From NCBI GenBank assembly GCA_025655595.1, contig JAHXIO010000011.1, positions 248,001 through 312,000 of the forward strand: DNA of 64,000 bases, in the 5' to 3' direction. The DNA comes from Candidatus Thiodiazotropha sp. (ex Monitilora ramsayi). Its GTDB lineage: Bacteria > Pseudomonadota > Gammaproteobacteria > Chromatiales > Chromatiaceae. The stretch's first letter is position 1. Every line of letters starts with the position of its first letter. Made by a program: the position numbers and the translations under genes. This document shows, piece by piece, positions 30,152 through 37,806 of this stretch. A model generated the notes under the pieces. The model was not told the DNA's origin. It was given only the letters and a program-made list of their open reading frames with translations, and made no database searches.

Positions 30152-31336
30152 ATGCCGAGAATCAAGCGAAAACGCCCACCTAAACATGTCTTGATACCAG
30201 ACACCAGTATTCTTTGGTATCAGGAAAAAGACCTCTGCGTATGCCCTGAGTTTACGGCGTTCTGGGATGAGTACGGTGTTAAGTATGAGATTGACCTGAT
30301 TATTCCCGAAGTGGTGAGAGGAGAACTTCTTTACCAGCATACAACTACTGCCCTAAAGACATTGGAGCGTATTAATAAGCAATTTGACAATCTCTCTGGT
30401 GTTGCAAACAAGAGATACGGTCATAGAGTAAATCCCAATCGCGTACGGAATGATGTGGGTGTTAAATTCGATACGTGGATTTCATCAGTGTCCGCAACTA
30501 TCTTTGATACTCCAATCGCAGATATTGACTGGAGGCAGCTCATTCAAAACGCAATATGGAGACATCTCCCATTTATTGAGGATAAAGACAAGAGGAACGA
30601 GAAAGGGTTTAGGGATGCGCTAATACTAGAAACCGTAATATCTATAGTAAGTAGCAACCCTCATACGGATATTGCTTTTATATCAAATGATACTGACCTT
30701 TTATCTGCGACAAAAAAACGGTTAAAGCCGGAAAATAAATGCTCTTTCTACGAAACTTTAGACGAGTTCTCGTCTTTCTTGCGGTTGTTGGATGAGCAAC
30801 TAACAAATGAGTTTGTTCAGGCAATCCAAAAAAGAGCAAGAGAAAAATTCCACTCGGAAAAAGACTCAAGCTGCATCATATATAGAGATAACATCGTCTC
30901 GAAAATTCGGGAGCAGTTTGAGTCTGAATTCGCTCCTCCGATACCCTCGCGTTCGCTAGGCTTGGCCCTTGCAAGCTCACCATCACCTATAACCGAGCGG
31001 TGGGATAAATATAGTAGCGAAGGCATATGGATAAGAGCCCCTAGTTTCGTAGAACTACACGGGGAGTCGGAGTTCGTCTGGGACAGTCGCGTGACATTTG
31101 TGCAATTATTCAAATACAGTGGACCTGGAGGCGGTGGGCTTATTCTTGGCATGACAGTGCCGGGACAGGAAAACCTACGAAAACTGGAATTTCGAGTGAC
31201 TTGGAAAGCGCATGTTGGAAAGGATGCTCGGTTTCGGAAGATGGAGACGCTTGATATCCAACTTTCCGATAGGAAGTTCGAGCCTGCAACTGATCAAGAG
31301 AAAGATCGTTATGGCGTTCAGCCAATTTCTGAATAG
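30152..31336 (+). CDS. Cassette gene: PIN-domain (DUF4935-like) protein
   Basis: 394 residues. The N-terminal 200 residues are a PIN-like nuclease of the DUF4935 type: LIPDTSILWYQ (first Asp), LIIPEVVRGELLYQ, EKGFRDALILETVISI and IAFISNDTDLL (last Asp), leaving the usual four acidic residues. The C-terminal half is a separate beta-rich domain (TFVQLFKYSGPGGGGLILG). PIN/DUF4935 proteins act as RNases, several in toxin or phage-defence settings. The gene begins 12 bp after the attC R' box. Confidence 0.8.
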   Translation: MPRIKRKRPPKHVLIPDTSILWYQEKDLCVCPEFTAFWDEYGVKYEIDLIIPEVVRGELLYQHTTTALKTLERINKQFDNLSGVANKRYGHRVNPNRVRNDVGVKFDTWISSVSATIFDTPIADIDWRQLIQNAIWRHLPFIEDKDKRNEKGFRDALILETVISIVSSNPHTDIAFISNDTDLLSATKKRLKPENKCSFYETLDEFSSFLRLLDEQLTNEFVQAIQKRAREKFHSEKDSSCIIYRDNIVSKIREQFESEFAPPIPSRSLGLALASSPSPITERWDKYSSEGIWIRAPSFVELHGESEFVWDSRVTFVQLFKYSGPGGGGLILGMTVPGQENLRKLEFRVTWKAHVGKDARFRKMETLDIQLSDRKFEPATDQEKDRYGVQPISE

Positions 31337-31397
31337 ACGGCACATAATCATGCGGCCCAGAGCGACGCGGAAGTACCGCGCGGCTGGCCTTAACCGT
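31337..31397. other. Possible degenerate right end of the cassette block
   Basis: GGCACATAAT at 31339 is followed by an imperfect GC-rich stem (GCGGCC/GGCTGGCC with CGCGG/CCGCG). The shape resembles an attC but the core boxes (AAT for AAC, GTTCAGT) do not fit, and the expected complement of GTTAGAC is missing. Confidence 0.3.
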
Positions 31398-31793
31398 TCA
31401 GTCAACAAGACCGCCACACACGTCAAGCATCATCATTGCCATGTTGGCTACATCTGCTGCGTGCTCACGGACTAACTCGATATCTCCATCTTTCACAGCC
31501 TTTTGTAGCTTTGCCGTGTGATAGTAAATCTCCAACATCCCTTGATCTTTTGTCATGGACAGCCAGCCAGGACGATCACCTTTCCCGGCGTTTGCGTGAA
31601 GCTCTGTTTCCATACGCTGAATAAACGGGCGTAGTACGTCACCATATTTTCCTGTCAGAGCATTAAGGCCAGAGATTGAACCGGTCTCTATACCTGACCG
31701 ATCTTCGCAATCACAGCCATCACTTATGGGACAATGACAAACAGTACACATGTGCCTAAATTCTGGATTGCTTTCTAACACTTCATCGATCAT
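31398..31793 (-). CDS. Phage protein with MazG-like helical C terminus
   Basis: 131 residues. Several Cys near the N terminus (MCTVCHCPISDGCDC) suggest a zinc site. The C-terminal half (LSMTKDQGMLEIYYHTAKLQ, EHAADVANMAMMMLDVCGG) resembles the all-alpha nucleotide pyrophosphohydrolase-type helices found in phage proteins. Enzyme activity is only a possibility. It is the first gene right of the cassette block and again shows prophage-like codon use. Confidence 0.6.
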   Translation of the reverse strand: MIDEVLESNPEFRHMCTVCHCPISDGCDCEDRSGIETGSISGLNALTGKYGDVLRPFIQRMETELHANAGKGDRPGWLSMTKDQGMLEIYYHTAKLQKAVKDGDIELVREHAADVANMAMMMLDVCGGLVD

Positions 31794-31839
31794 TTTCTAT
31801 GTCCTCGCCTCAGATGAGCTTTTCGTTACAAACCAGCCA

Positions 31840-32043
31840 TCAGGTATAGATCTCATCATCCGGATTAACGGGCCCACTCCACTGGCCGCCAATAGACTCA
31901 CAGGTGACCGTCTGCCCACCAACCTTGACGCACATTAGCCCGCTCTCCTCGAACACATTGCGGGCAATAGGCTGTTTCTGTGGATCTCCCTGCCACCAGT
32001 ACAGTCCAGGGGTTGTGGGTGTTTTGTCTGTCATCTCTAACAT
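31840..32043 (-). CDS. Small phage protein divergent from rightward operon
   Basis: 67 residues from the ATG at 32043 (GAGGGA 8 bases upstream; the frame to 32151 lies inside the operators). Sequence is beta-rich with PTTPGLYWWQGD and GQTVTCESIGGQWSGP. Function unknown. Confidence 0.55.
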   Translation of the reverse strand: MLEMTDKTPTTPGLYWWQGDPQKQPIARNVFEESGLMCVKVGGQTVTCESIGGQWSGPVNPDDEIYT

Positions 32044-32088
32044 TGACTGATCCCTCTTTATTTCATTGACAACAACATTCAAACGAAT

Positions 32089-32162
32089 TACCGCACTTGT
32101 TGTTGACAACATTACAACTGTTGTTGTATTTTTTGTCAATACGAAATACAACAGGTGCAGTC
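32089..32162 (+). promoter_or_regulatory. Second repressor operator region with rightward promoter
   Basis: Sites TACCGC-ACTT-GTTGTT (32089-32104) and TACAAC-TGTT-GTTGTA (32113-32128) begin 24 bp apart; a weaker TACAAC-AGGT-GCAGTC is at 32147-32162. They match the operators at 25245-25308. Promoter: -35 TTGACA (32103-32108), 16-bp spacer, -10 TGTATT (32125-32130). The arrangement is like lambda OL/PL and should place the operon to the right under the same repressor. Confidence 0.7.
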
Positions 32163-32435
32163 ATGCGGAAACACACAGAGCTCTATTCTGACGACTTTCC
32201 CTACAGTCAGGAGCCCAGCCGGGGTGAGTACATCGATCTCTATGACACGGTCGACGAGGTCTTCGCCGAGGCAGGCGATGCCCTTTTCAATGTACTGACA
32301 CCCCAAACCCCTGACGAGGACGCGGATACGATCCACTGGATGATTCGCGGCGTCAGCATTATGGCAAGGCCAGGTTCAGCTAATCGCGCATTCCTGGAAT
32401 TTCTGAGCGAATCCGCACTTGCCCATGCCGCTTAG
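32163..32435 (+). CDS. First gene of rightward early operon, hypothetical
   Basis: 90 residues, acidic, with EYIDLYDTVDEVFAEAGDAL and a helical end. It starts 33 bases after the predicted -10 of the rightward promoter; the ribosome site (AGGTGC) is weak. No family recognised. The position is that of lambda N, but the sequence is acidic, not Arg-rich, so it is not an N-type antiterminator. Confidence 0.6.
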   Translation: MRKHTELYSDDFPYSQEPSRGEYIDLYDTVDEVFAEAGDALFNVLTPQTPDEDADTIHWMIRGVSIMARPGSANRAFLEFLSESALAHAA

Positions 32436-32526
32436 TGGCTTGGTTGGCCGACGCCGACTCTCTGTCATGGCGTCTAGCGTGGTCGGCGCTTAATCCGGCC
32501 CCCGATTTCTTTAGGAGATAGAAGCA

Positions 32527-32859
32527 ATGGAAATACAGATCAATCACGCCGCACTGGAAAGCAGAGAAGAGATACCCTACATCCACAGGCCAGGGTATGC
32601 GCACAATTTACTGTATTGCCTGCATTTAGCAGCCAGCCAACCGAGCAATGTCGCGCTGATTGCAGCCAAAGCGCTTCTCTCCTCCTATGACGGCGAGCGC
32701 TACCCATTCAATGCGGTCGAGCTAGCGCAGCTAGACAGCACCACACTAGAAGCCGTTCTCACAGTCTTCAGGCTACGAGCATTAGGCACCCCCACACACA
32801 AGCTGATCCTTAACGGCGATGCGGTCTATATCCAGATCGCCGAGCGGTGGCAGCTGTGA
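32527..32859 (+). CDS. Hypothetical phage protein
   Basis: 110 residues; AGGAGA precedes the ATG. LLSSYDGERYPFNAVELAQLD recalls a short module (DUF7673-like) seen in other phage and island proteins; the rest is helical with a beta end (KLILNGDAVYIQIAERW). Function unknown. Confidence 0.55.
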   Translation: MEIQINHAALESREEIPYIHRPGYAHNLLYCLHLAASQPSNVALIAAKALLSSYDGERYPFNAVELAQLDSTTLEAVLTVFRLRALGTPTHKLILNGDAVYIQIAERWQL

Positions 32860-32891
32860 AGTTTCCCGAGAAACAACAAAGGAGGAAATCC

Positions 32892-33122
32892 ATGGATACA
32901 GTGTCGCTGCACCCAAGCATCACCCACCAGCACCTGATCACCCTATTAAAAGCCTGCGGCTGCGAGATGAAGCGTATCCGTTGCGGCAAATTCATGATTT
33001 TGCCGCGCGAAAACATCTCACGAACCACGCAAAGCAACGTCAATTTCGTGAAGTTCCCGCACAGCAAAACCCAGTTTGCCGGTACCACTCTCCCGACGGA
33101 ACCCGACGAGGCGACCCCATGA
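32892..33122 (+). CDS. Hypothetical small phage protein
   Basis: 76 residues from the ATG at 32892, which has a strong AAGGAGG at 8 bases; an upstream ATG at 32847 overlaps the previous gene. The sequence is basic with CGCEMKRIRCGKFMIL. Its stop overlaps the next start (ATGA). Function unknown. Confidence 0.55.
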   Translation: MDTVSLHPSITHQHLITLLKACGCEMKRIRCGKFMILPRENISRTTQSNVNFVKFPHSKTQFAGTTLPTEPDEATP

Positions 33123-33247
33123 GAAGATCAGAATCAAAGCCAAAAACCCTCAAGGGAGTCCTGCAGATAGCCATCCTTGGTGTCTCATTTCTGATTCTGC
33201 TGGCGCTGATCCTCGATAGTCTCCTCAAGGCGGTGCCCCATGGATAG
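33119..33247 (+). CDS. Single-TM micro-protein
   Basis: 42 residues: basic start (RRSESKPKTLKG) and one membrane helix (VLQIAILGVSFLILLALIL). Coupled to both neighbours by short overlaps. Possibly a small regulator or a leaky membrane protein; function unknown. Confidence 0.5.
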   Translation: MRRSESKPKTLKGVLQIAILGVSFLILLALILDSLLKAVPHG

Positions 33248-33572
33248 CAACGACGCATTCCTCGACACCTGGAAACGCGGCATCGTGGCCAGCGGCGCGC
33301 CTGGTCTTTTCTATGGCGCTGGTCTCCACGATCAGATCAGTGAGCGGGACAGGCTTGCGCCCAAGACGCCAGAGATCAACAAAAAGATCACCAGTTTTCC
33401 AAAGTCCCGCGCTGCATTCATCGCGGCCCTGGTTAGTTTCCACAACTCAGAAGAAGGCGCAAAGCTGGCAAAAAAGGTCGGCTGCAACGGCTTTGGTGAT
33501 CTAGCCCTGTCACTCGACAGTACCCAGCGATCAATCATCGCTGATCTGCTGATTTTTTATAAAGGATGGTAA
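33240..33572 (+). CDS. Hypothetical phage protein
   Basis: 110 residues, alpha-helical, with SFPKSRAAFIAALVSFHNSE and LALSLDSTQRSIIADLLI. Overlaps the micro-protein by 8 bp; the ParB-like gene starts 3 bp after its stop. No family recognised. Confidence 0.55.
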   Translation: MDSNDAFLDTWKRGIVASGAPGLFYGAGLHDQISERDRLAPKTPEINKKITSFPKSRAAFIAALVSFHNSEEGAKLAKKVGCNGFGDLALSLDSTQRSIIADLLIFYKGW

Positions 33573-33574
33573 CC

Positions 33575-35152
33575 ATGACTACCAACAGACCACAACCGAT
33601 CAACCTCGTAACCAAAGCTATCGACTTGGTGGGCATATCAAAACTCACGAAAGCCTGCGGTCTCGCCTCCCGCAATGCCATTAAGACCTGGGAGAAGAAC
33701 AATGGCCGCGTGCCGATCGATGGTGAGACAGACTATGCAGGCATTATCGAGGCCGAGACCGATGGCCAGGTCACTCGCGTCGACATCTGGCGCCAGCAGA
33801 TCTCGGATCTCAAGCCCGGCATCGTCTACCGTGTGCCTATCGCCCTGCTCAAGCGTGACAAGGACCAACCAAGAAGACACTTCGATCAGGAAAAACTGAA
33901 AGACCTGGCAAACGCCATGCTCGCAGACGGCCAGGAGACGCCTATCAAGTTCACAGCTGGCGCGCCCAAGCAGGCAACCCCTCTCACAATAAAACACGGC
34001 GAGAGGCGGTGGAGATCCGCCCAGATCGGTGAATTCGATTACCTGGAAGGCATCCTCGATGACAATAAGGAAGAGACCTCCATCGAGCGGACATTCCGCC
34101 AGATCACCGATAACATGGGCGAGCCCCTCACTGCCTGGGACTGGGCCTGTACCTTCAAGCGGCTGCATGAAGAAGGGCACACCGACCAGCATGTAGCCGA
34201 CGAACTCCTAAAGCGCGGCATCAACGGATTCTCCCGCTCGGTGATCACCAACTACCGGCGTCTGTTCAAGCTACCTAAGCAGTTGCAGAGCATGATAGAA
34301 GCTGACTGGCTTAAACCGTCACACGGCAAAATCATCCTGTTGCAGGCAAAACACCAGGAAGTCATCGACGGCCTGATCAGGAAGCTGCGTGCAAACCAGA
34401 AAGATGGCCCATGCCCGTCGGTCAGCATGATGGACCTCACCATCAGGGACATCTACGCCAGCAAGTTCCCCTTTGTCGATGGAGGCATGAACGCCGATAA
34501 CGACTTCCCATATGCCATCAACTTCGACTATGAGACCGAGTGCCAAGGTTGCGAGCACAAGCACACCACTAAACTCAGTAACGGCCATGAAGATTCGTTC
34601 TGTACTCAGCCGAGCTGTTACCTACAGCTGACCGAAGCCACCAACCAAGCCCTCCGAGAAAAAGCGCAGCCAAAGAACAGCGATCCAGGCGAGCCGGAAG
34701 ATGATGAAGACAGCGAGATCATAGAGCCTCAGCCTTCCACCGTCCCACAACTCAGCACCCAACCGGAAACATCCCAACCGATAGAGGCTGCGCCGGAAGA
34801 GCCAACTGAGAATCAAAAGCGCATTCGAGAAATGGCAGAAGACCAACGCGAACTCGATCGATACAAAGCGCTTGTGATGCAAGCGATCGACCAGGCTACC
34901 GACGGCATGATCGATGTGATCCTGGTCTACCAGGCGTACGTCGACGAAAAAATCGACGGTGAAGACGCGACCCTGAAAAAAATCGCCGAGCGCATGGAGC
35001 TCGACATACAAACCATGAAGAAAGCGGCCGCGAAATGTGCGGTTGATTACATGATGAAAAATTACATCAAAGAAGTCGGCAACTACCTCGGAGTAAACGC
35101 CGAGGAGCCCCAGAACAATGAGCAGCAAAGCCTGCTGAGTGAGGCGAGATGA
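33575..35152 (+). CDS. ParB-like protein with N-terminal Cro-type domain
   Basis: 525 residues from the ATG at 33575 (AAAGGA at 8 bases). Residues 10-45 read like a YdaS/Cro HTH (AIDLVGISKLTKACGLASRN, then IKTWEKNNGRVP). Residues 85-180 are the ParB/Spo0J nuclease-like domain with the GERRWRSAQ box and IALLKRDKDQPRRHFD; an HTH follows (ADELLKRGINGFSRSVITNY). A Cys/His zinc knuckle (CQGCEHKHTT) and an acidic Pro-rich linker precede a helical end. No ParA gene is adjacent. It could bind operators and DNA for segregation or regulation; an unusual fusion. Confidence 0.75.
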   Translation: MTTNRPQPINLVTKAIDLVGISKLTKACGLASRNAIKTWEKNNGRVPIDGETDYAGIIEAETDGQVTRVDIWRQQISDLKPGIVYRVPIALLKRDKDQPRRHFDQEKLKDLANAMLADGQETPIKFTAGAPKQATPLTIKHGERRWRSAQIGEFDYLEGILDDNKEETSIERTFRQITDNMGEPLTAWDWACTFKRLHEEGHTDQHVADELLKRGINGFSRSVITNYRRLFKLPKQLQSMIEADWLKPSHGKIILLQAKHQEVIDGLIRKLRANQKDGPCPSVSMMDLTIRDIYASKFPFVDGGMNADNDFPYAINFDYETECQGCEHKHTTKLSNGHEDSFCTQPSCYLQLTEATNQALREKAQPKNSDPGEPEDDEDSEIIEPQPSTVPQLSTQPETSQPIEAAPEEPTENQKRIREMAEDQRELDRYKALVMQAIDQATDGMIDVILVYQAYVDEKIDGEDATLKKIAERMELDIQTMKKAAAKCAVDYMMKNYIKEVGNYLGVNAEEPQNNEQQSLLSEAR

Positions 35153-35772
35153 TGAGCGCTAAAGATATCTCGAACTACCTAACCAATCTTCAGTGGGACG
35201 GCAAAAGCAGGATTGATTCGTGGCTGACGATAGCGCTTGGCGCTGAAGAGAAAAGCGTCAACACATCCGACATTGGAAGGAAATTTCTGATCGGCTGTGT
35301 TGCGAGAGCGCTCAACCCAGGCTGCAAATTCGACAACATCTTACTGCTCGAAGGCGAACAGGGTACAGGCAAATCTGCGGCCATTCAGATCCTATTTGGA
35401 CACTGGTTCACAAGCGCCACAAGCGACTTCAAAACCAATGAATGGGTGAAGCAAATCATTGATTACTGGTGCTGCGAGCTCTGCGAGCTTGAGACTATAA
35501 CGCTGGATGAGCAGCTCAAACTTAAGTCGTTTCTATCCAGGCAATCAGATATGTACAGGCCTGCATTCTCTCGGTTCCCGCGCGAGGAGAAGAGGTTAAC
35601 TGTTTTTGTTGCCACCACCAATCAGGTTGAATTCTTGGCTGACAAACACGGTAACAGGCGGTTTTGGCCTGTTCGCTGCTCTCAAGCTGATCTGCAGTGG
35701 CTGCAAGCGAACAGAGATCAGCTGTGGGCTGAAGCCCATCATCTTTACAACAATGGCGAGGCCTGGTGGTAA
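35149..35772 (+). CDS. Truncated second VapE-type helicase
   Basis: 207 residues. It aligns with the middle of the helicase at 19772-21235: Walker A GEQGTGKSA, LCELETI region, FVATTNQVEFLADKHGNRRFWPV. It stops at GEAWW, where the long copy continues for about 100 more residues (GQTWWVFDD). It lacks the long N terminus too. The start overlaps the ParB-like stop (ATGA), the stop overlaps the next start (TAATG). Could be a regulatory or dominant-negative form, or the relic of another element. Confidence 0.75.
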   Translation: MMSAKDISNYLTNLQWDGKSRIDSWLTIALGAEEKSVNTSDIGRKFLIGCVARALNPGCKFDNILLLEGEQGTGKSAAIQILFGHWFTSATSDFKTNEWVKQIIDYWCCELCELETITLDEQLKLKSFLSRQSDMYRPAFSRFPREEKRLTVFVATTNQVEFLADKHGNRRFWPVRCSQADLQWLQANRDQLWAEAHHLYNNGEAWW

Positions 35773-35966
35773 TGGACTGCGGATCTGGATTGGCCTGGTT
35801 TGGGTTCTGGATCTTTGCGGCAGCACTGATCATCTGCGATCACTGGATACACCAACAAGGCTACGACTCATTATTTCAAAGCCACAAAACACCAGAAGAG
35901 AAAGCGCTTCAACGTCTAAAAATCGAAAAGCTGAGAGCTGAAGTAGAGAATGCCAAAGGCAATTAA
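35772..35966 (+). CDS. Small membrane protein coupled to truncated VapE
   Basis: 64 residues: one membrane helix (GLAWFGFWIFAAALIICDHWI) and a helical polar tail (KTPEEKALQRLKIEKLRAE). Start is in a TAATG overlap. Function unknown. Confidence 0.5.
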   Translation: MDCGSGLAWFGFWIFAAALIICDHWIHQQGYDSLFQSHKTPEEKALQRLKIEKLRAEVENAKGN

Positions 35967-36171
35967 AATCACCGCCCTCCCCTCCGTCGGACTGGACGAC
36001 AGGCTGGCAGCTGATGTAATTTCTTTGCTCCTGGAGGACAGGAAGGATAACGATGGAACCAGCAGCGGTATATTACAGGAGCAGCAAAGACAGGTCGGAC
36101 GTATCGATCAGCGCCCAGCGTCGACAGTTGTCTCAATTGGCGGGGCAAAGAAATCTATTCATCACCCATGA
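35950..36171 (+). CDS. Possible small gene overlapping the recombinase start
   Basis: 73 residues (MPKAIKITALPSVGLDDR...). The part before 36053 reads like protein (LAADVISLLLEDRKDND); the rest overlaps the recombinase in another frame. A small excisionase-like gene would fit here, but no family signature is present. Confidence 0.3.
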   Translation: MPKAIKITALPSVGLDDRLAADVISLLLEDRKDNDGTSSGILQEQQRQVGRIDQRPASTVVSIGGAKKSIHHP

Positions 36172-37579
36172 ATATATTGATGTCGTAGAATCTGCCAAAA
36201 CTGAACACCGCCCAGATTTTCAGCGGCTGCTAGCTGACCTCAAATCACCTTCCAGGACATGGAAGTATCTCCTTATGACCGACCACACAAGGCTGAGTCG
36301 GGATACCTATGTTGCAGTTGTATTCAAGCGAGATGCCAAAAAGTTAGGTGTCAAAATAATCTACGCCATAGCACCGGACCTCGACCCTATTGCTAAAGTC
36401 TACATCGACTCTGGCATGGAGGCTAATGCTGAAGTTCACTCAATGATGAGCAAACAAAAAGGCCTCGCCGGTATGGCGGAGAATGTCCGGAGAGGCTTTC
36501 GCGCTGGCGGTAGAGCGCCAAAAGGCTACAAACTGAACCATATCGATACCGGCGTAAGACGTGAGGGATCGCCTGTGATGAAGTCCAGCCTTGAGCCTAA
36601 CGAGGACGCCCCGCTGGTCGCTCGCTACATGAAGGCGCGAGCAGCCGGGATTCCCCGAGCCAAGATCAAGCGAGATCTCAATTTAGCCTGGCCCGCCTCC
36701 ACTCTCATCGGCATGGAGTGGCGCGCCCTGACCTATGCAGGGCACACCGTTTGGAATCAATCAAACCCACAAGAGCAAGGCCGATATGTTGGCGGGACTA
36801 AATACCGACCACGGGCAGAATGGGTTATCCAGAAAGACACGCACCACGCCATGATCAGCGAGAATGAGGCTGAGGCGATCCTAGCAAATCTCCAGCAAAG
36901 CTCTATCGGCGCTGCGGTTTCTAAAGCAAAACGCGGCCTCTCAAAATACCTGCTGACCGGCGTCCTTAAGTCTCCTGACGGCCGCGCCTGGACAGCAATG
37001 AAGGACAAGTACCGGCTCAAGCCAGGTAACGGCAGAAAGGGAAAGTACCTACCCATTGAAGCGATCGACGAAGCGGTATCAAAGAAAGTGATTGACGACA
37101 TGCGATCACCGCGCTTCATTGACGCACTTCTCAAGTCAGCTCACAGGCAAGAGGAAAAACCGGAAGACCCAGCCAAGGGCATGAGAAAAGAACTGATCGG
37201 CCTGAATGAGCAAATCAGCAAAACGATGGACCTGGCCGTTCAGCTGGCCGACCCAGCCCCAGCACTCAGAAAGGTTAACGAGCTGGAAGCCAGGCGAAAA
37301 TCCCTTTCAGAAGAAATCGAGCGGTTAGAACGAGACTATGCGGTTCAGATTGCTATGCAGAGCATCACCAGAGACGACATCAAGCGGCTGGTAAGCAATC
37401 TAATCGAGGACCTGCAGGATATTGAAAAACCTAAATTGAAAGGGGTATTCCAGGCGATGGTCGATCACATCAGCCTGGACCCAGAACGCCTGGAATTTAC
37501 CGTCAACTACCGATTACCTATTATCGATAGCCTATCTATGGCGTCCCCAAGGGGAGTCGAACCCCTGTTACCGGCGTGA
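36053..37579 (+). CDS. Large serine recombinase, prophage integrase
   Basis: 508 residues. N-terminal resolvase domain: YYRSSKDRSDVSISAQRRQL with Ser11 as the nucleophile, then MTDHTRLSRD. The recombinase domain has ENVRRGFRAGGRAPKGYKL and AGHTVWNQSNPQEQG, followed by a coiled coil (LNEQISKTMDLAVQLADPAP, SLSEEIERLERDYAVQ). AGGAAGG lies 6 bases before the ATG. The last 13 codons and the stop lie inside tRNA-Glu, so the gene end is part of the attachment site. It integrates and, with a partner factor, excises the prophage. Confidence 0.9.
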   Translation: MEPAAVYYRSSKDRSDVSISAQRRQLSQLAGQRNLFITHEYIDVVESAKTEHRPDFQRLLADLKSPSRTWKYLLMTDHTRLSRDTYVAVVFKRDAKKLGVKIIYAIAPDLDPIAKVYIDSGMEANAEVHSMMSKQKGLAGMAENVRRGFRAGGRAPKGYKLNHIDTGVRREGSPVMKSSLEPNEDAPLVARYMKARAAGIPRAKIKRDLNLAWPASTLIGMEWRALTYAGHTVWNQSNPQEQGRYVGGTKYRPRAEWVIQKDTHHAMISENEAEAILANLQQSSIGAAVSKAKRGLSKYLLTGVLKSPDGRAWTAMKDKYRLKPGNGRKGKYLPIEAIDEAVSKKVIDDMRSPRFIDALLKSAHRQEEKPEDPAKGMRKELIGLNEQISKTMDLAVQLADPAPALRKVNELEARRKSLSEEIERLERDYAVQIAMQSITRDDIKRLVSNLIEDLQDIEKPKLKGVFQAMVDHISLDPERLEFTVNYRLPIIDSLSMASPRGVEPLLPA

Positions 37580-37580
37580 A
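37539..37580. other. attachment site region (prophage end in tRNA 3' half)
   Basis: The recombinase frame runs through the 3' half of the tRNA gene and ends at 37579. The exact crossover and the matching other end are outside what can be seen here; a copy of this stretch is expected at the far left end of the prophage. Confidence 0.55.
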
Positions 37581-37614
37581 AGGCCAGTGTCCTAGGCCTC
37601 TAGACGATGGGGAC
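37539..37614 (-). tRNA. tRNA-Glu (anticodon UUC), prophage integration site
   Basis: 76 nt with encoded CCA (37539-37541). Acceptor stem GTCCCCA/TGGGGAC, D-loop with TAGAGGCCTAGGACA, anticodon stem-loop CTGGCCTTTCACGCCGG with TTC, T-arm AGGGGTTCGACTCCCCT. It is very close to the E. coli tRNA-Glu sequence. The 3' half lies towards the prophage, so the phage keeps the tRNA whole. Confidence 0.95.
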
Positions 37615-37665
37615 AGTACTCTGAAAATGTGACTGTTTGGGACACACAAGCAAAGTGGAGCGCGA

Positions 37666-37694
37666 AATCTAAGGTACTTTGCACCCTGTGTCAA
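37666..37694 (-). promoter_or_regulatory. Sigma-70 promoter of tRNA-Glu
   Basis: Minus-strand -35 TTGACA (37689-37694), 17-bp spacer, -10 TAGATT (37666-37671), followed by a GC-rich discriminator; about 50 nt before the tRNA 5' end. Confidence 0.7.
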
Positions 37695-37806
37695 GGTTTC
37701 GGGCAGCATCGCGGTACCAATATGGCCTACAAGCACCTGATCACCGGTTCCACCCGATCATCCAAAAGCCGACAGACAAGTTTACTCTCAGCTTGAGCAG
37801 GTATCA

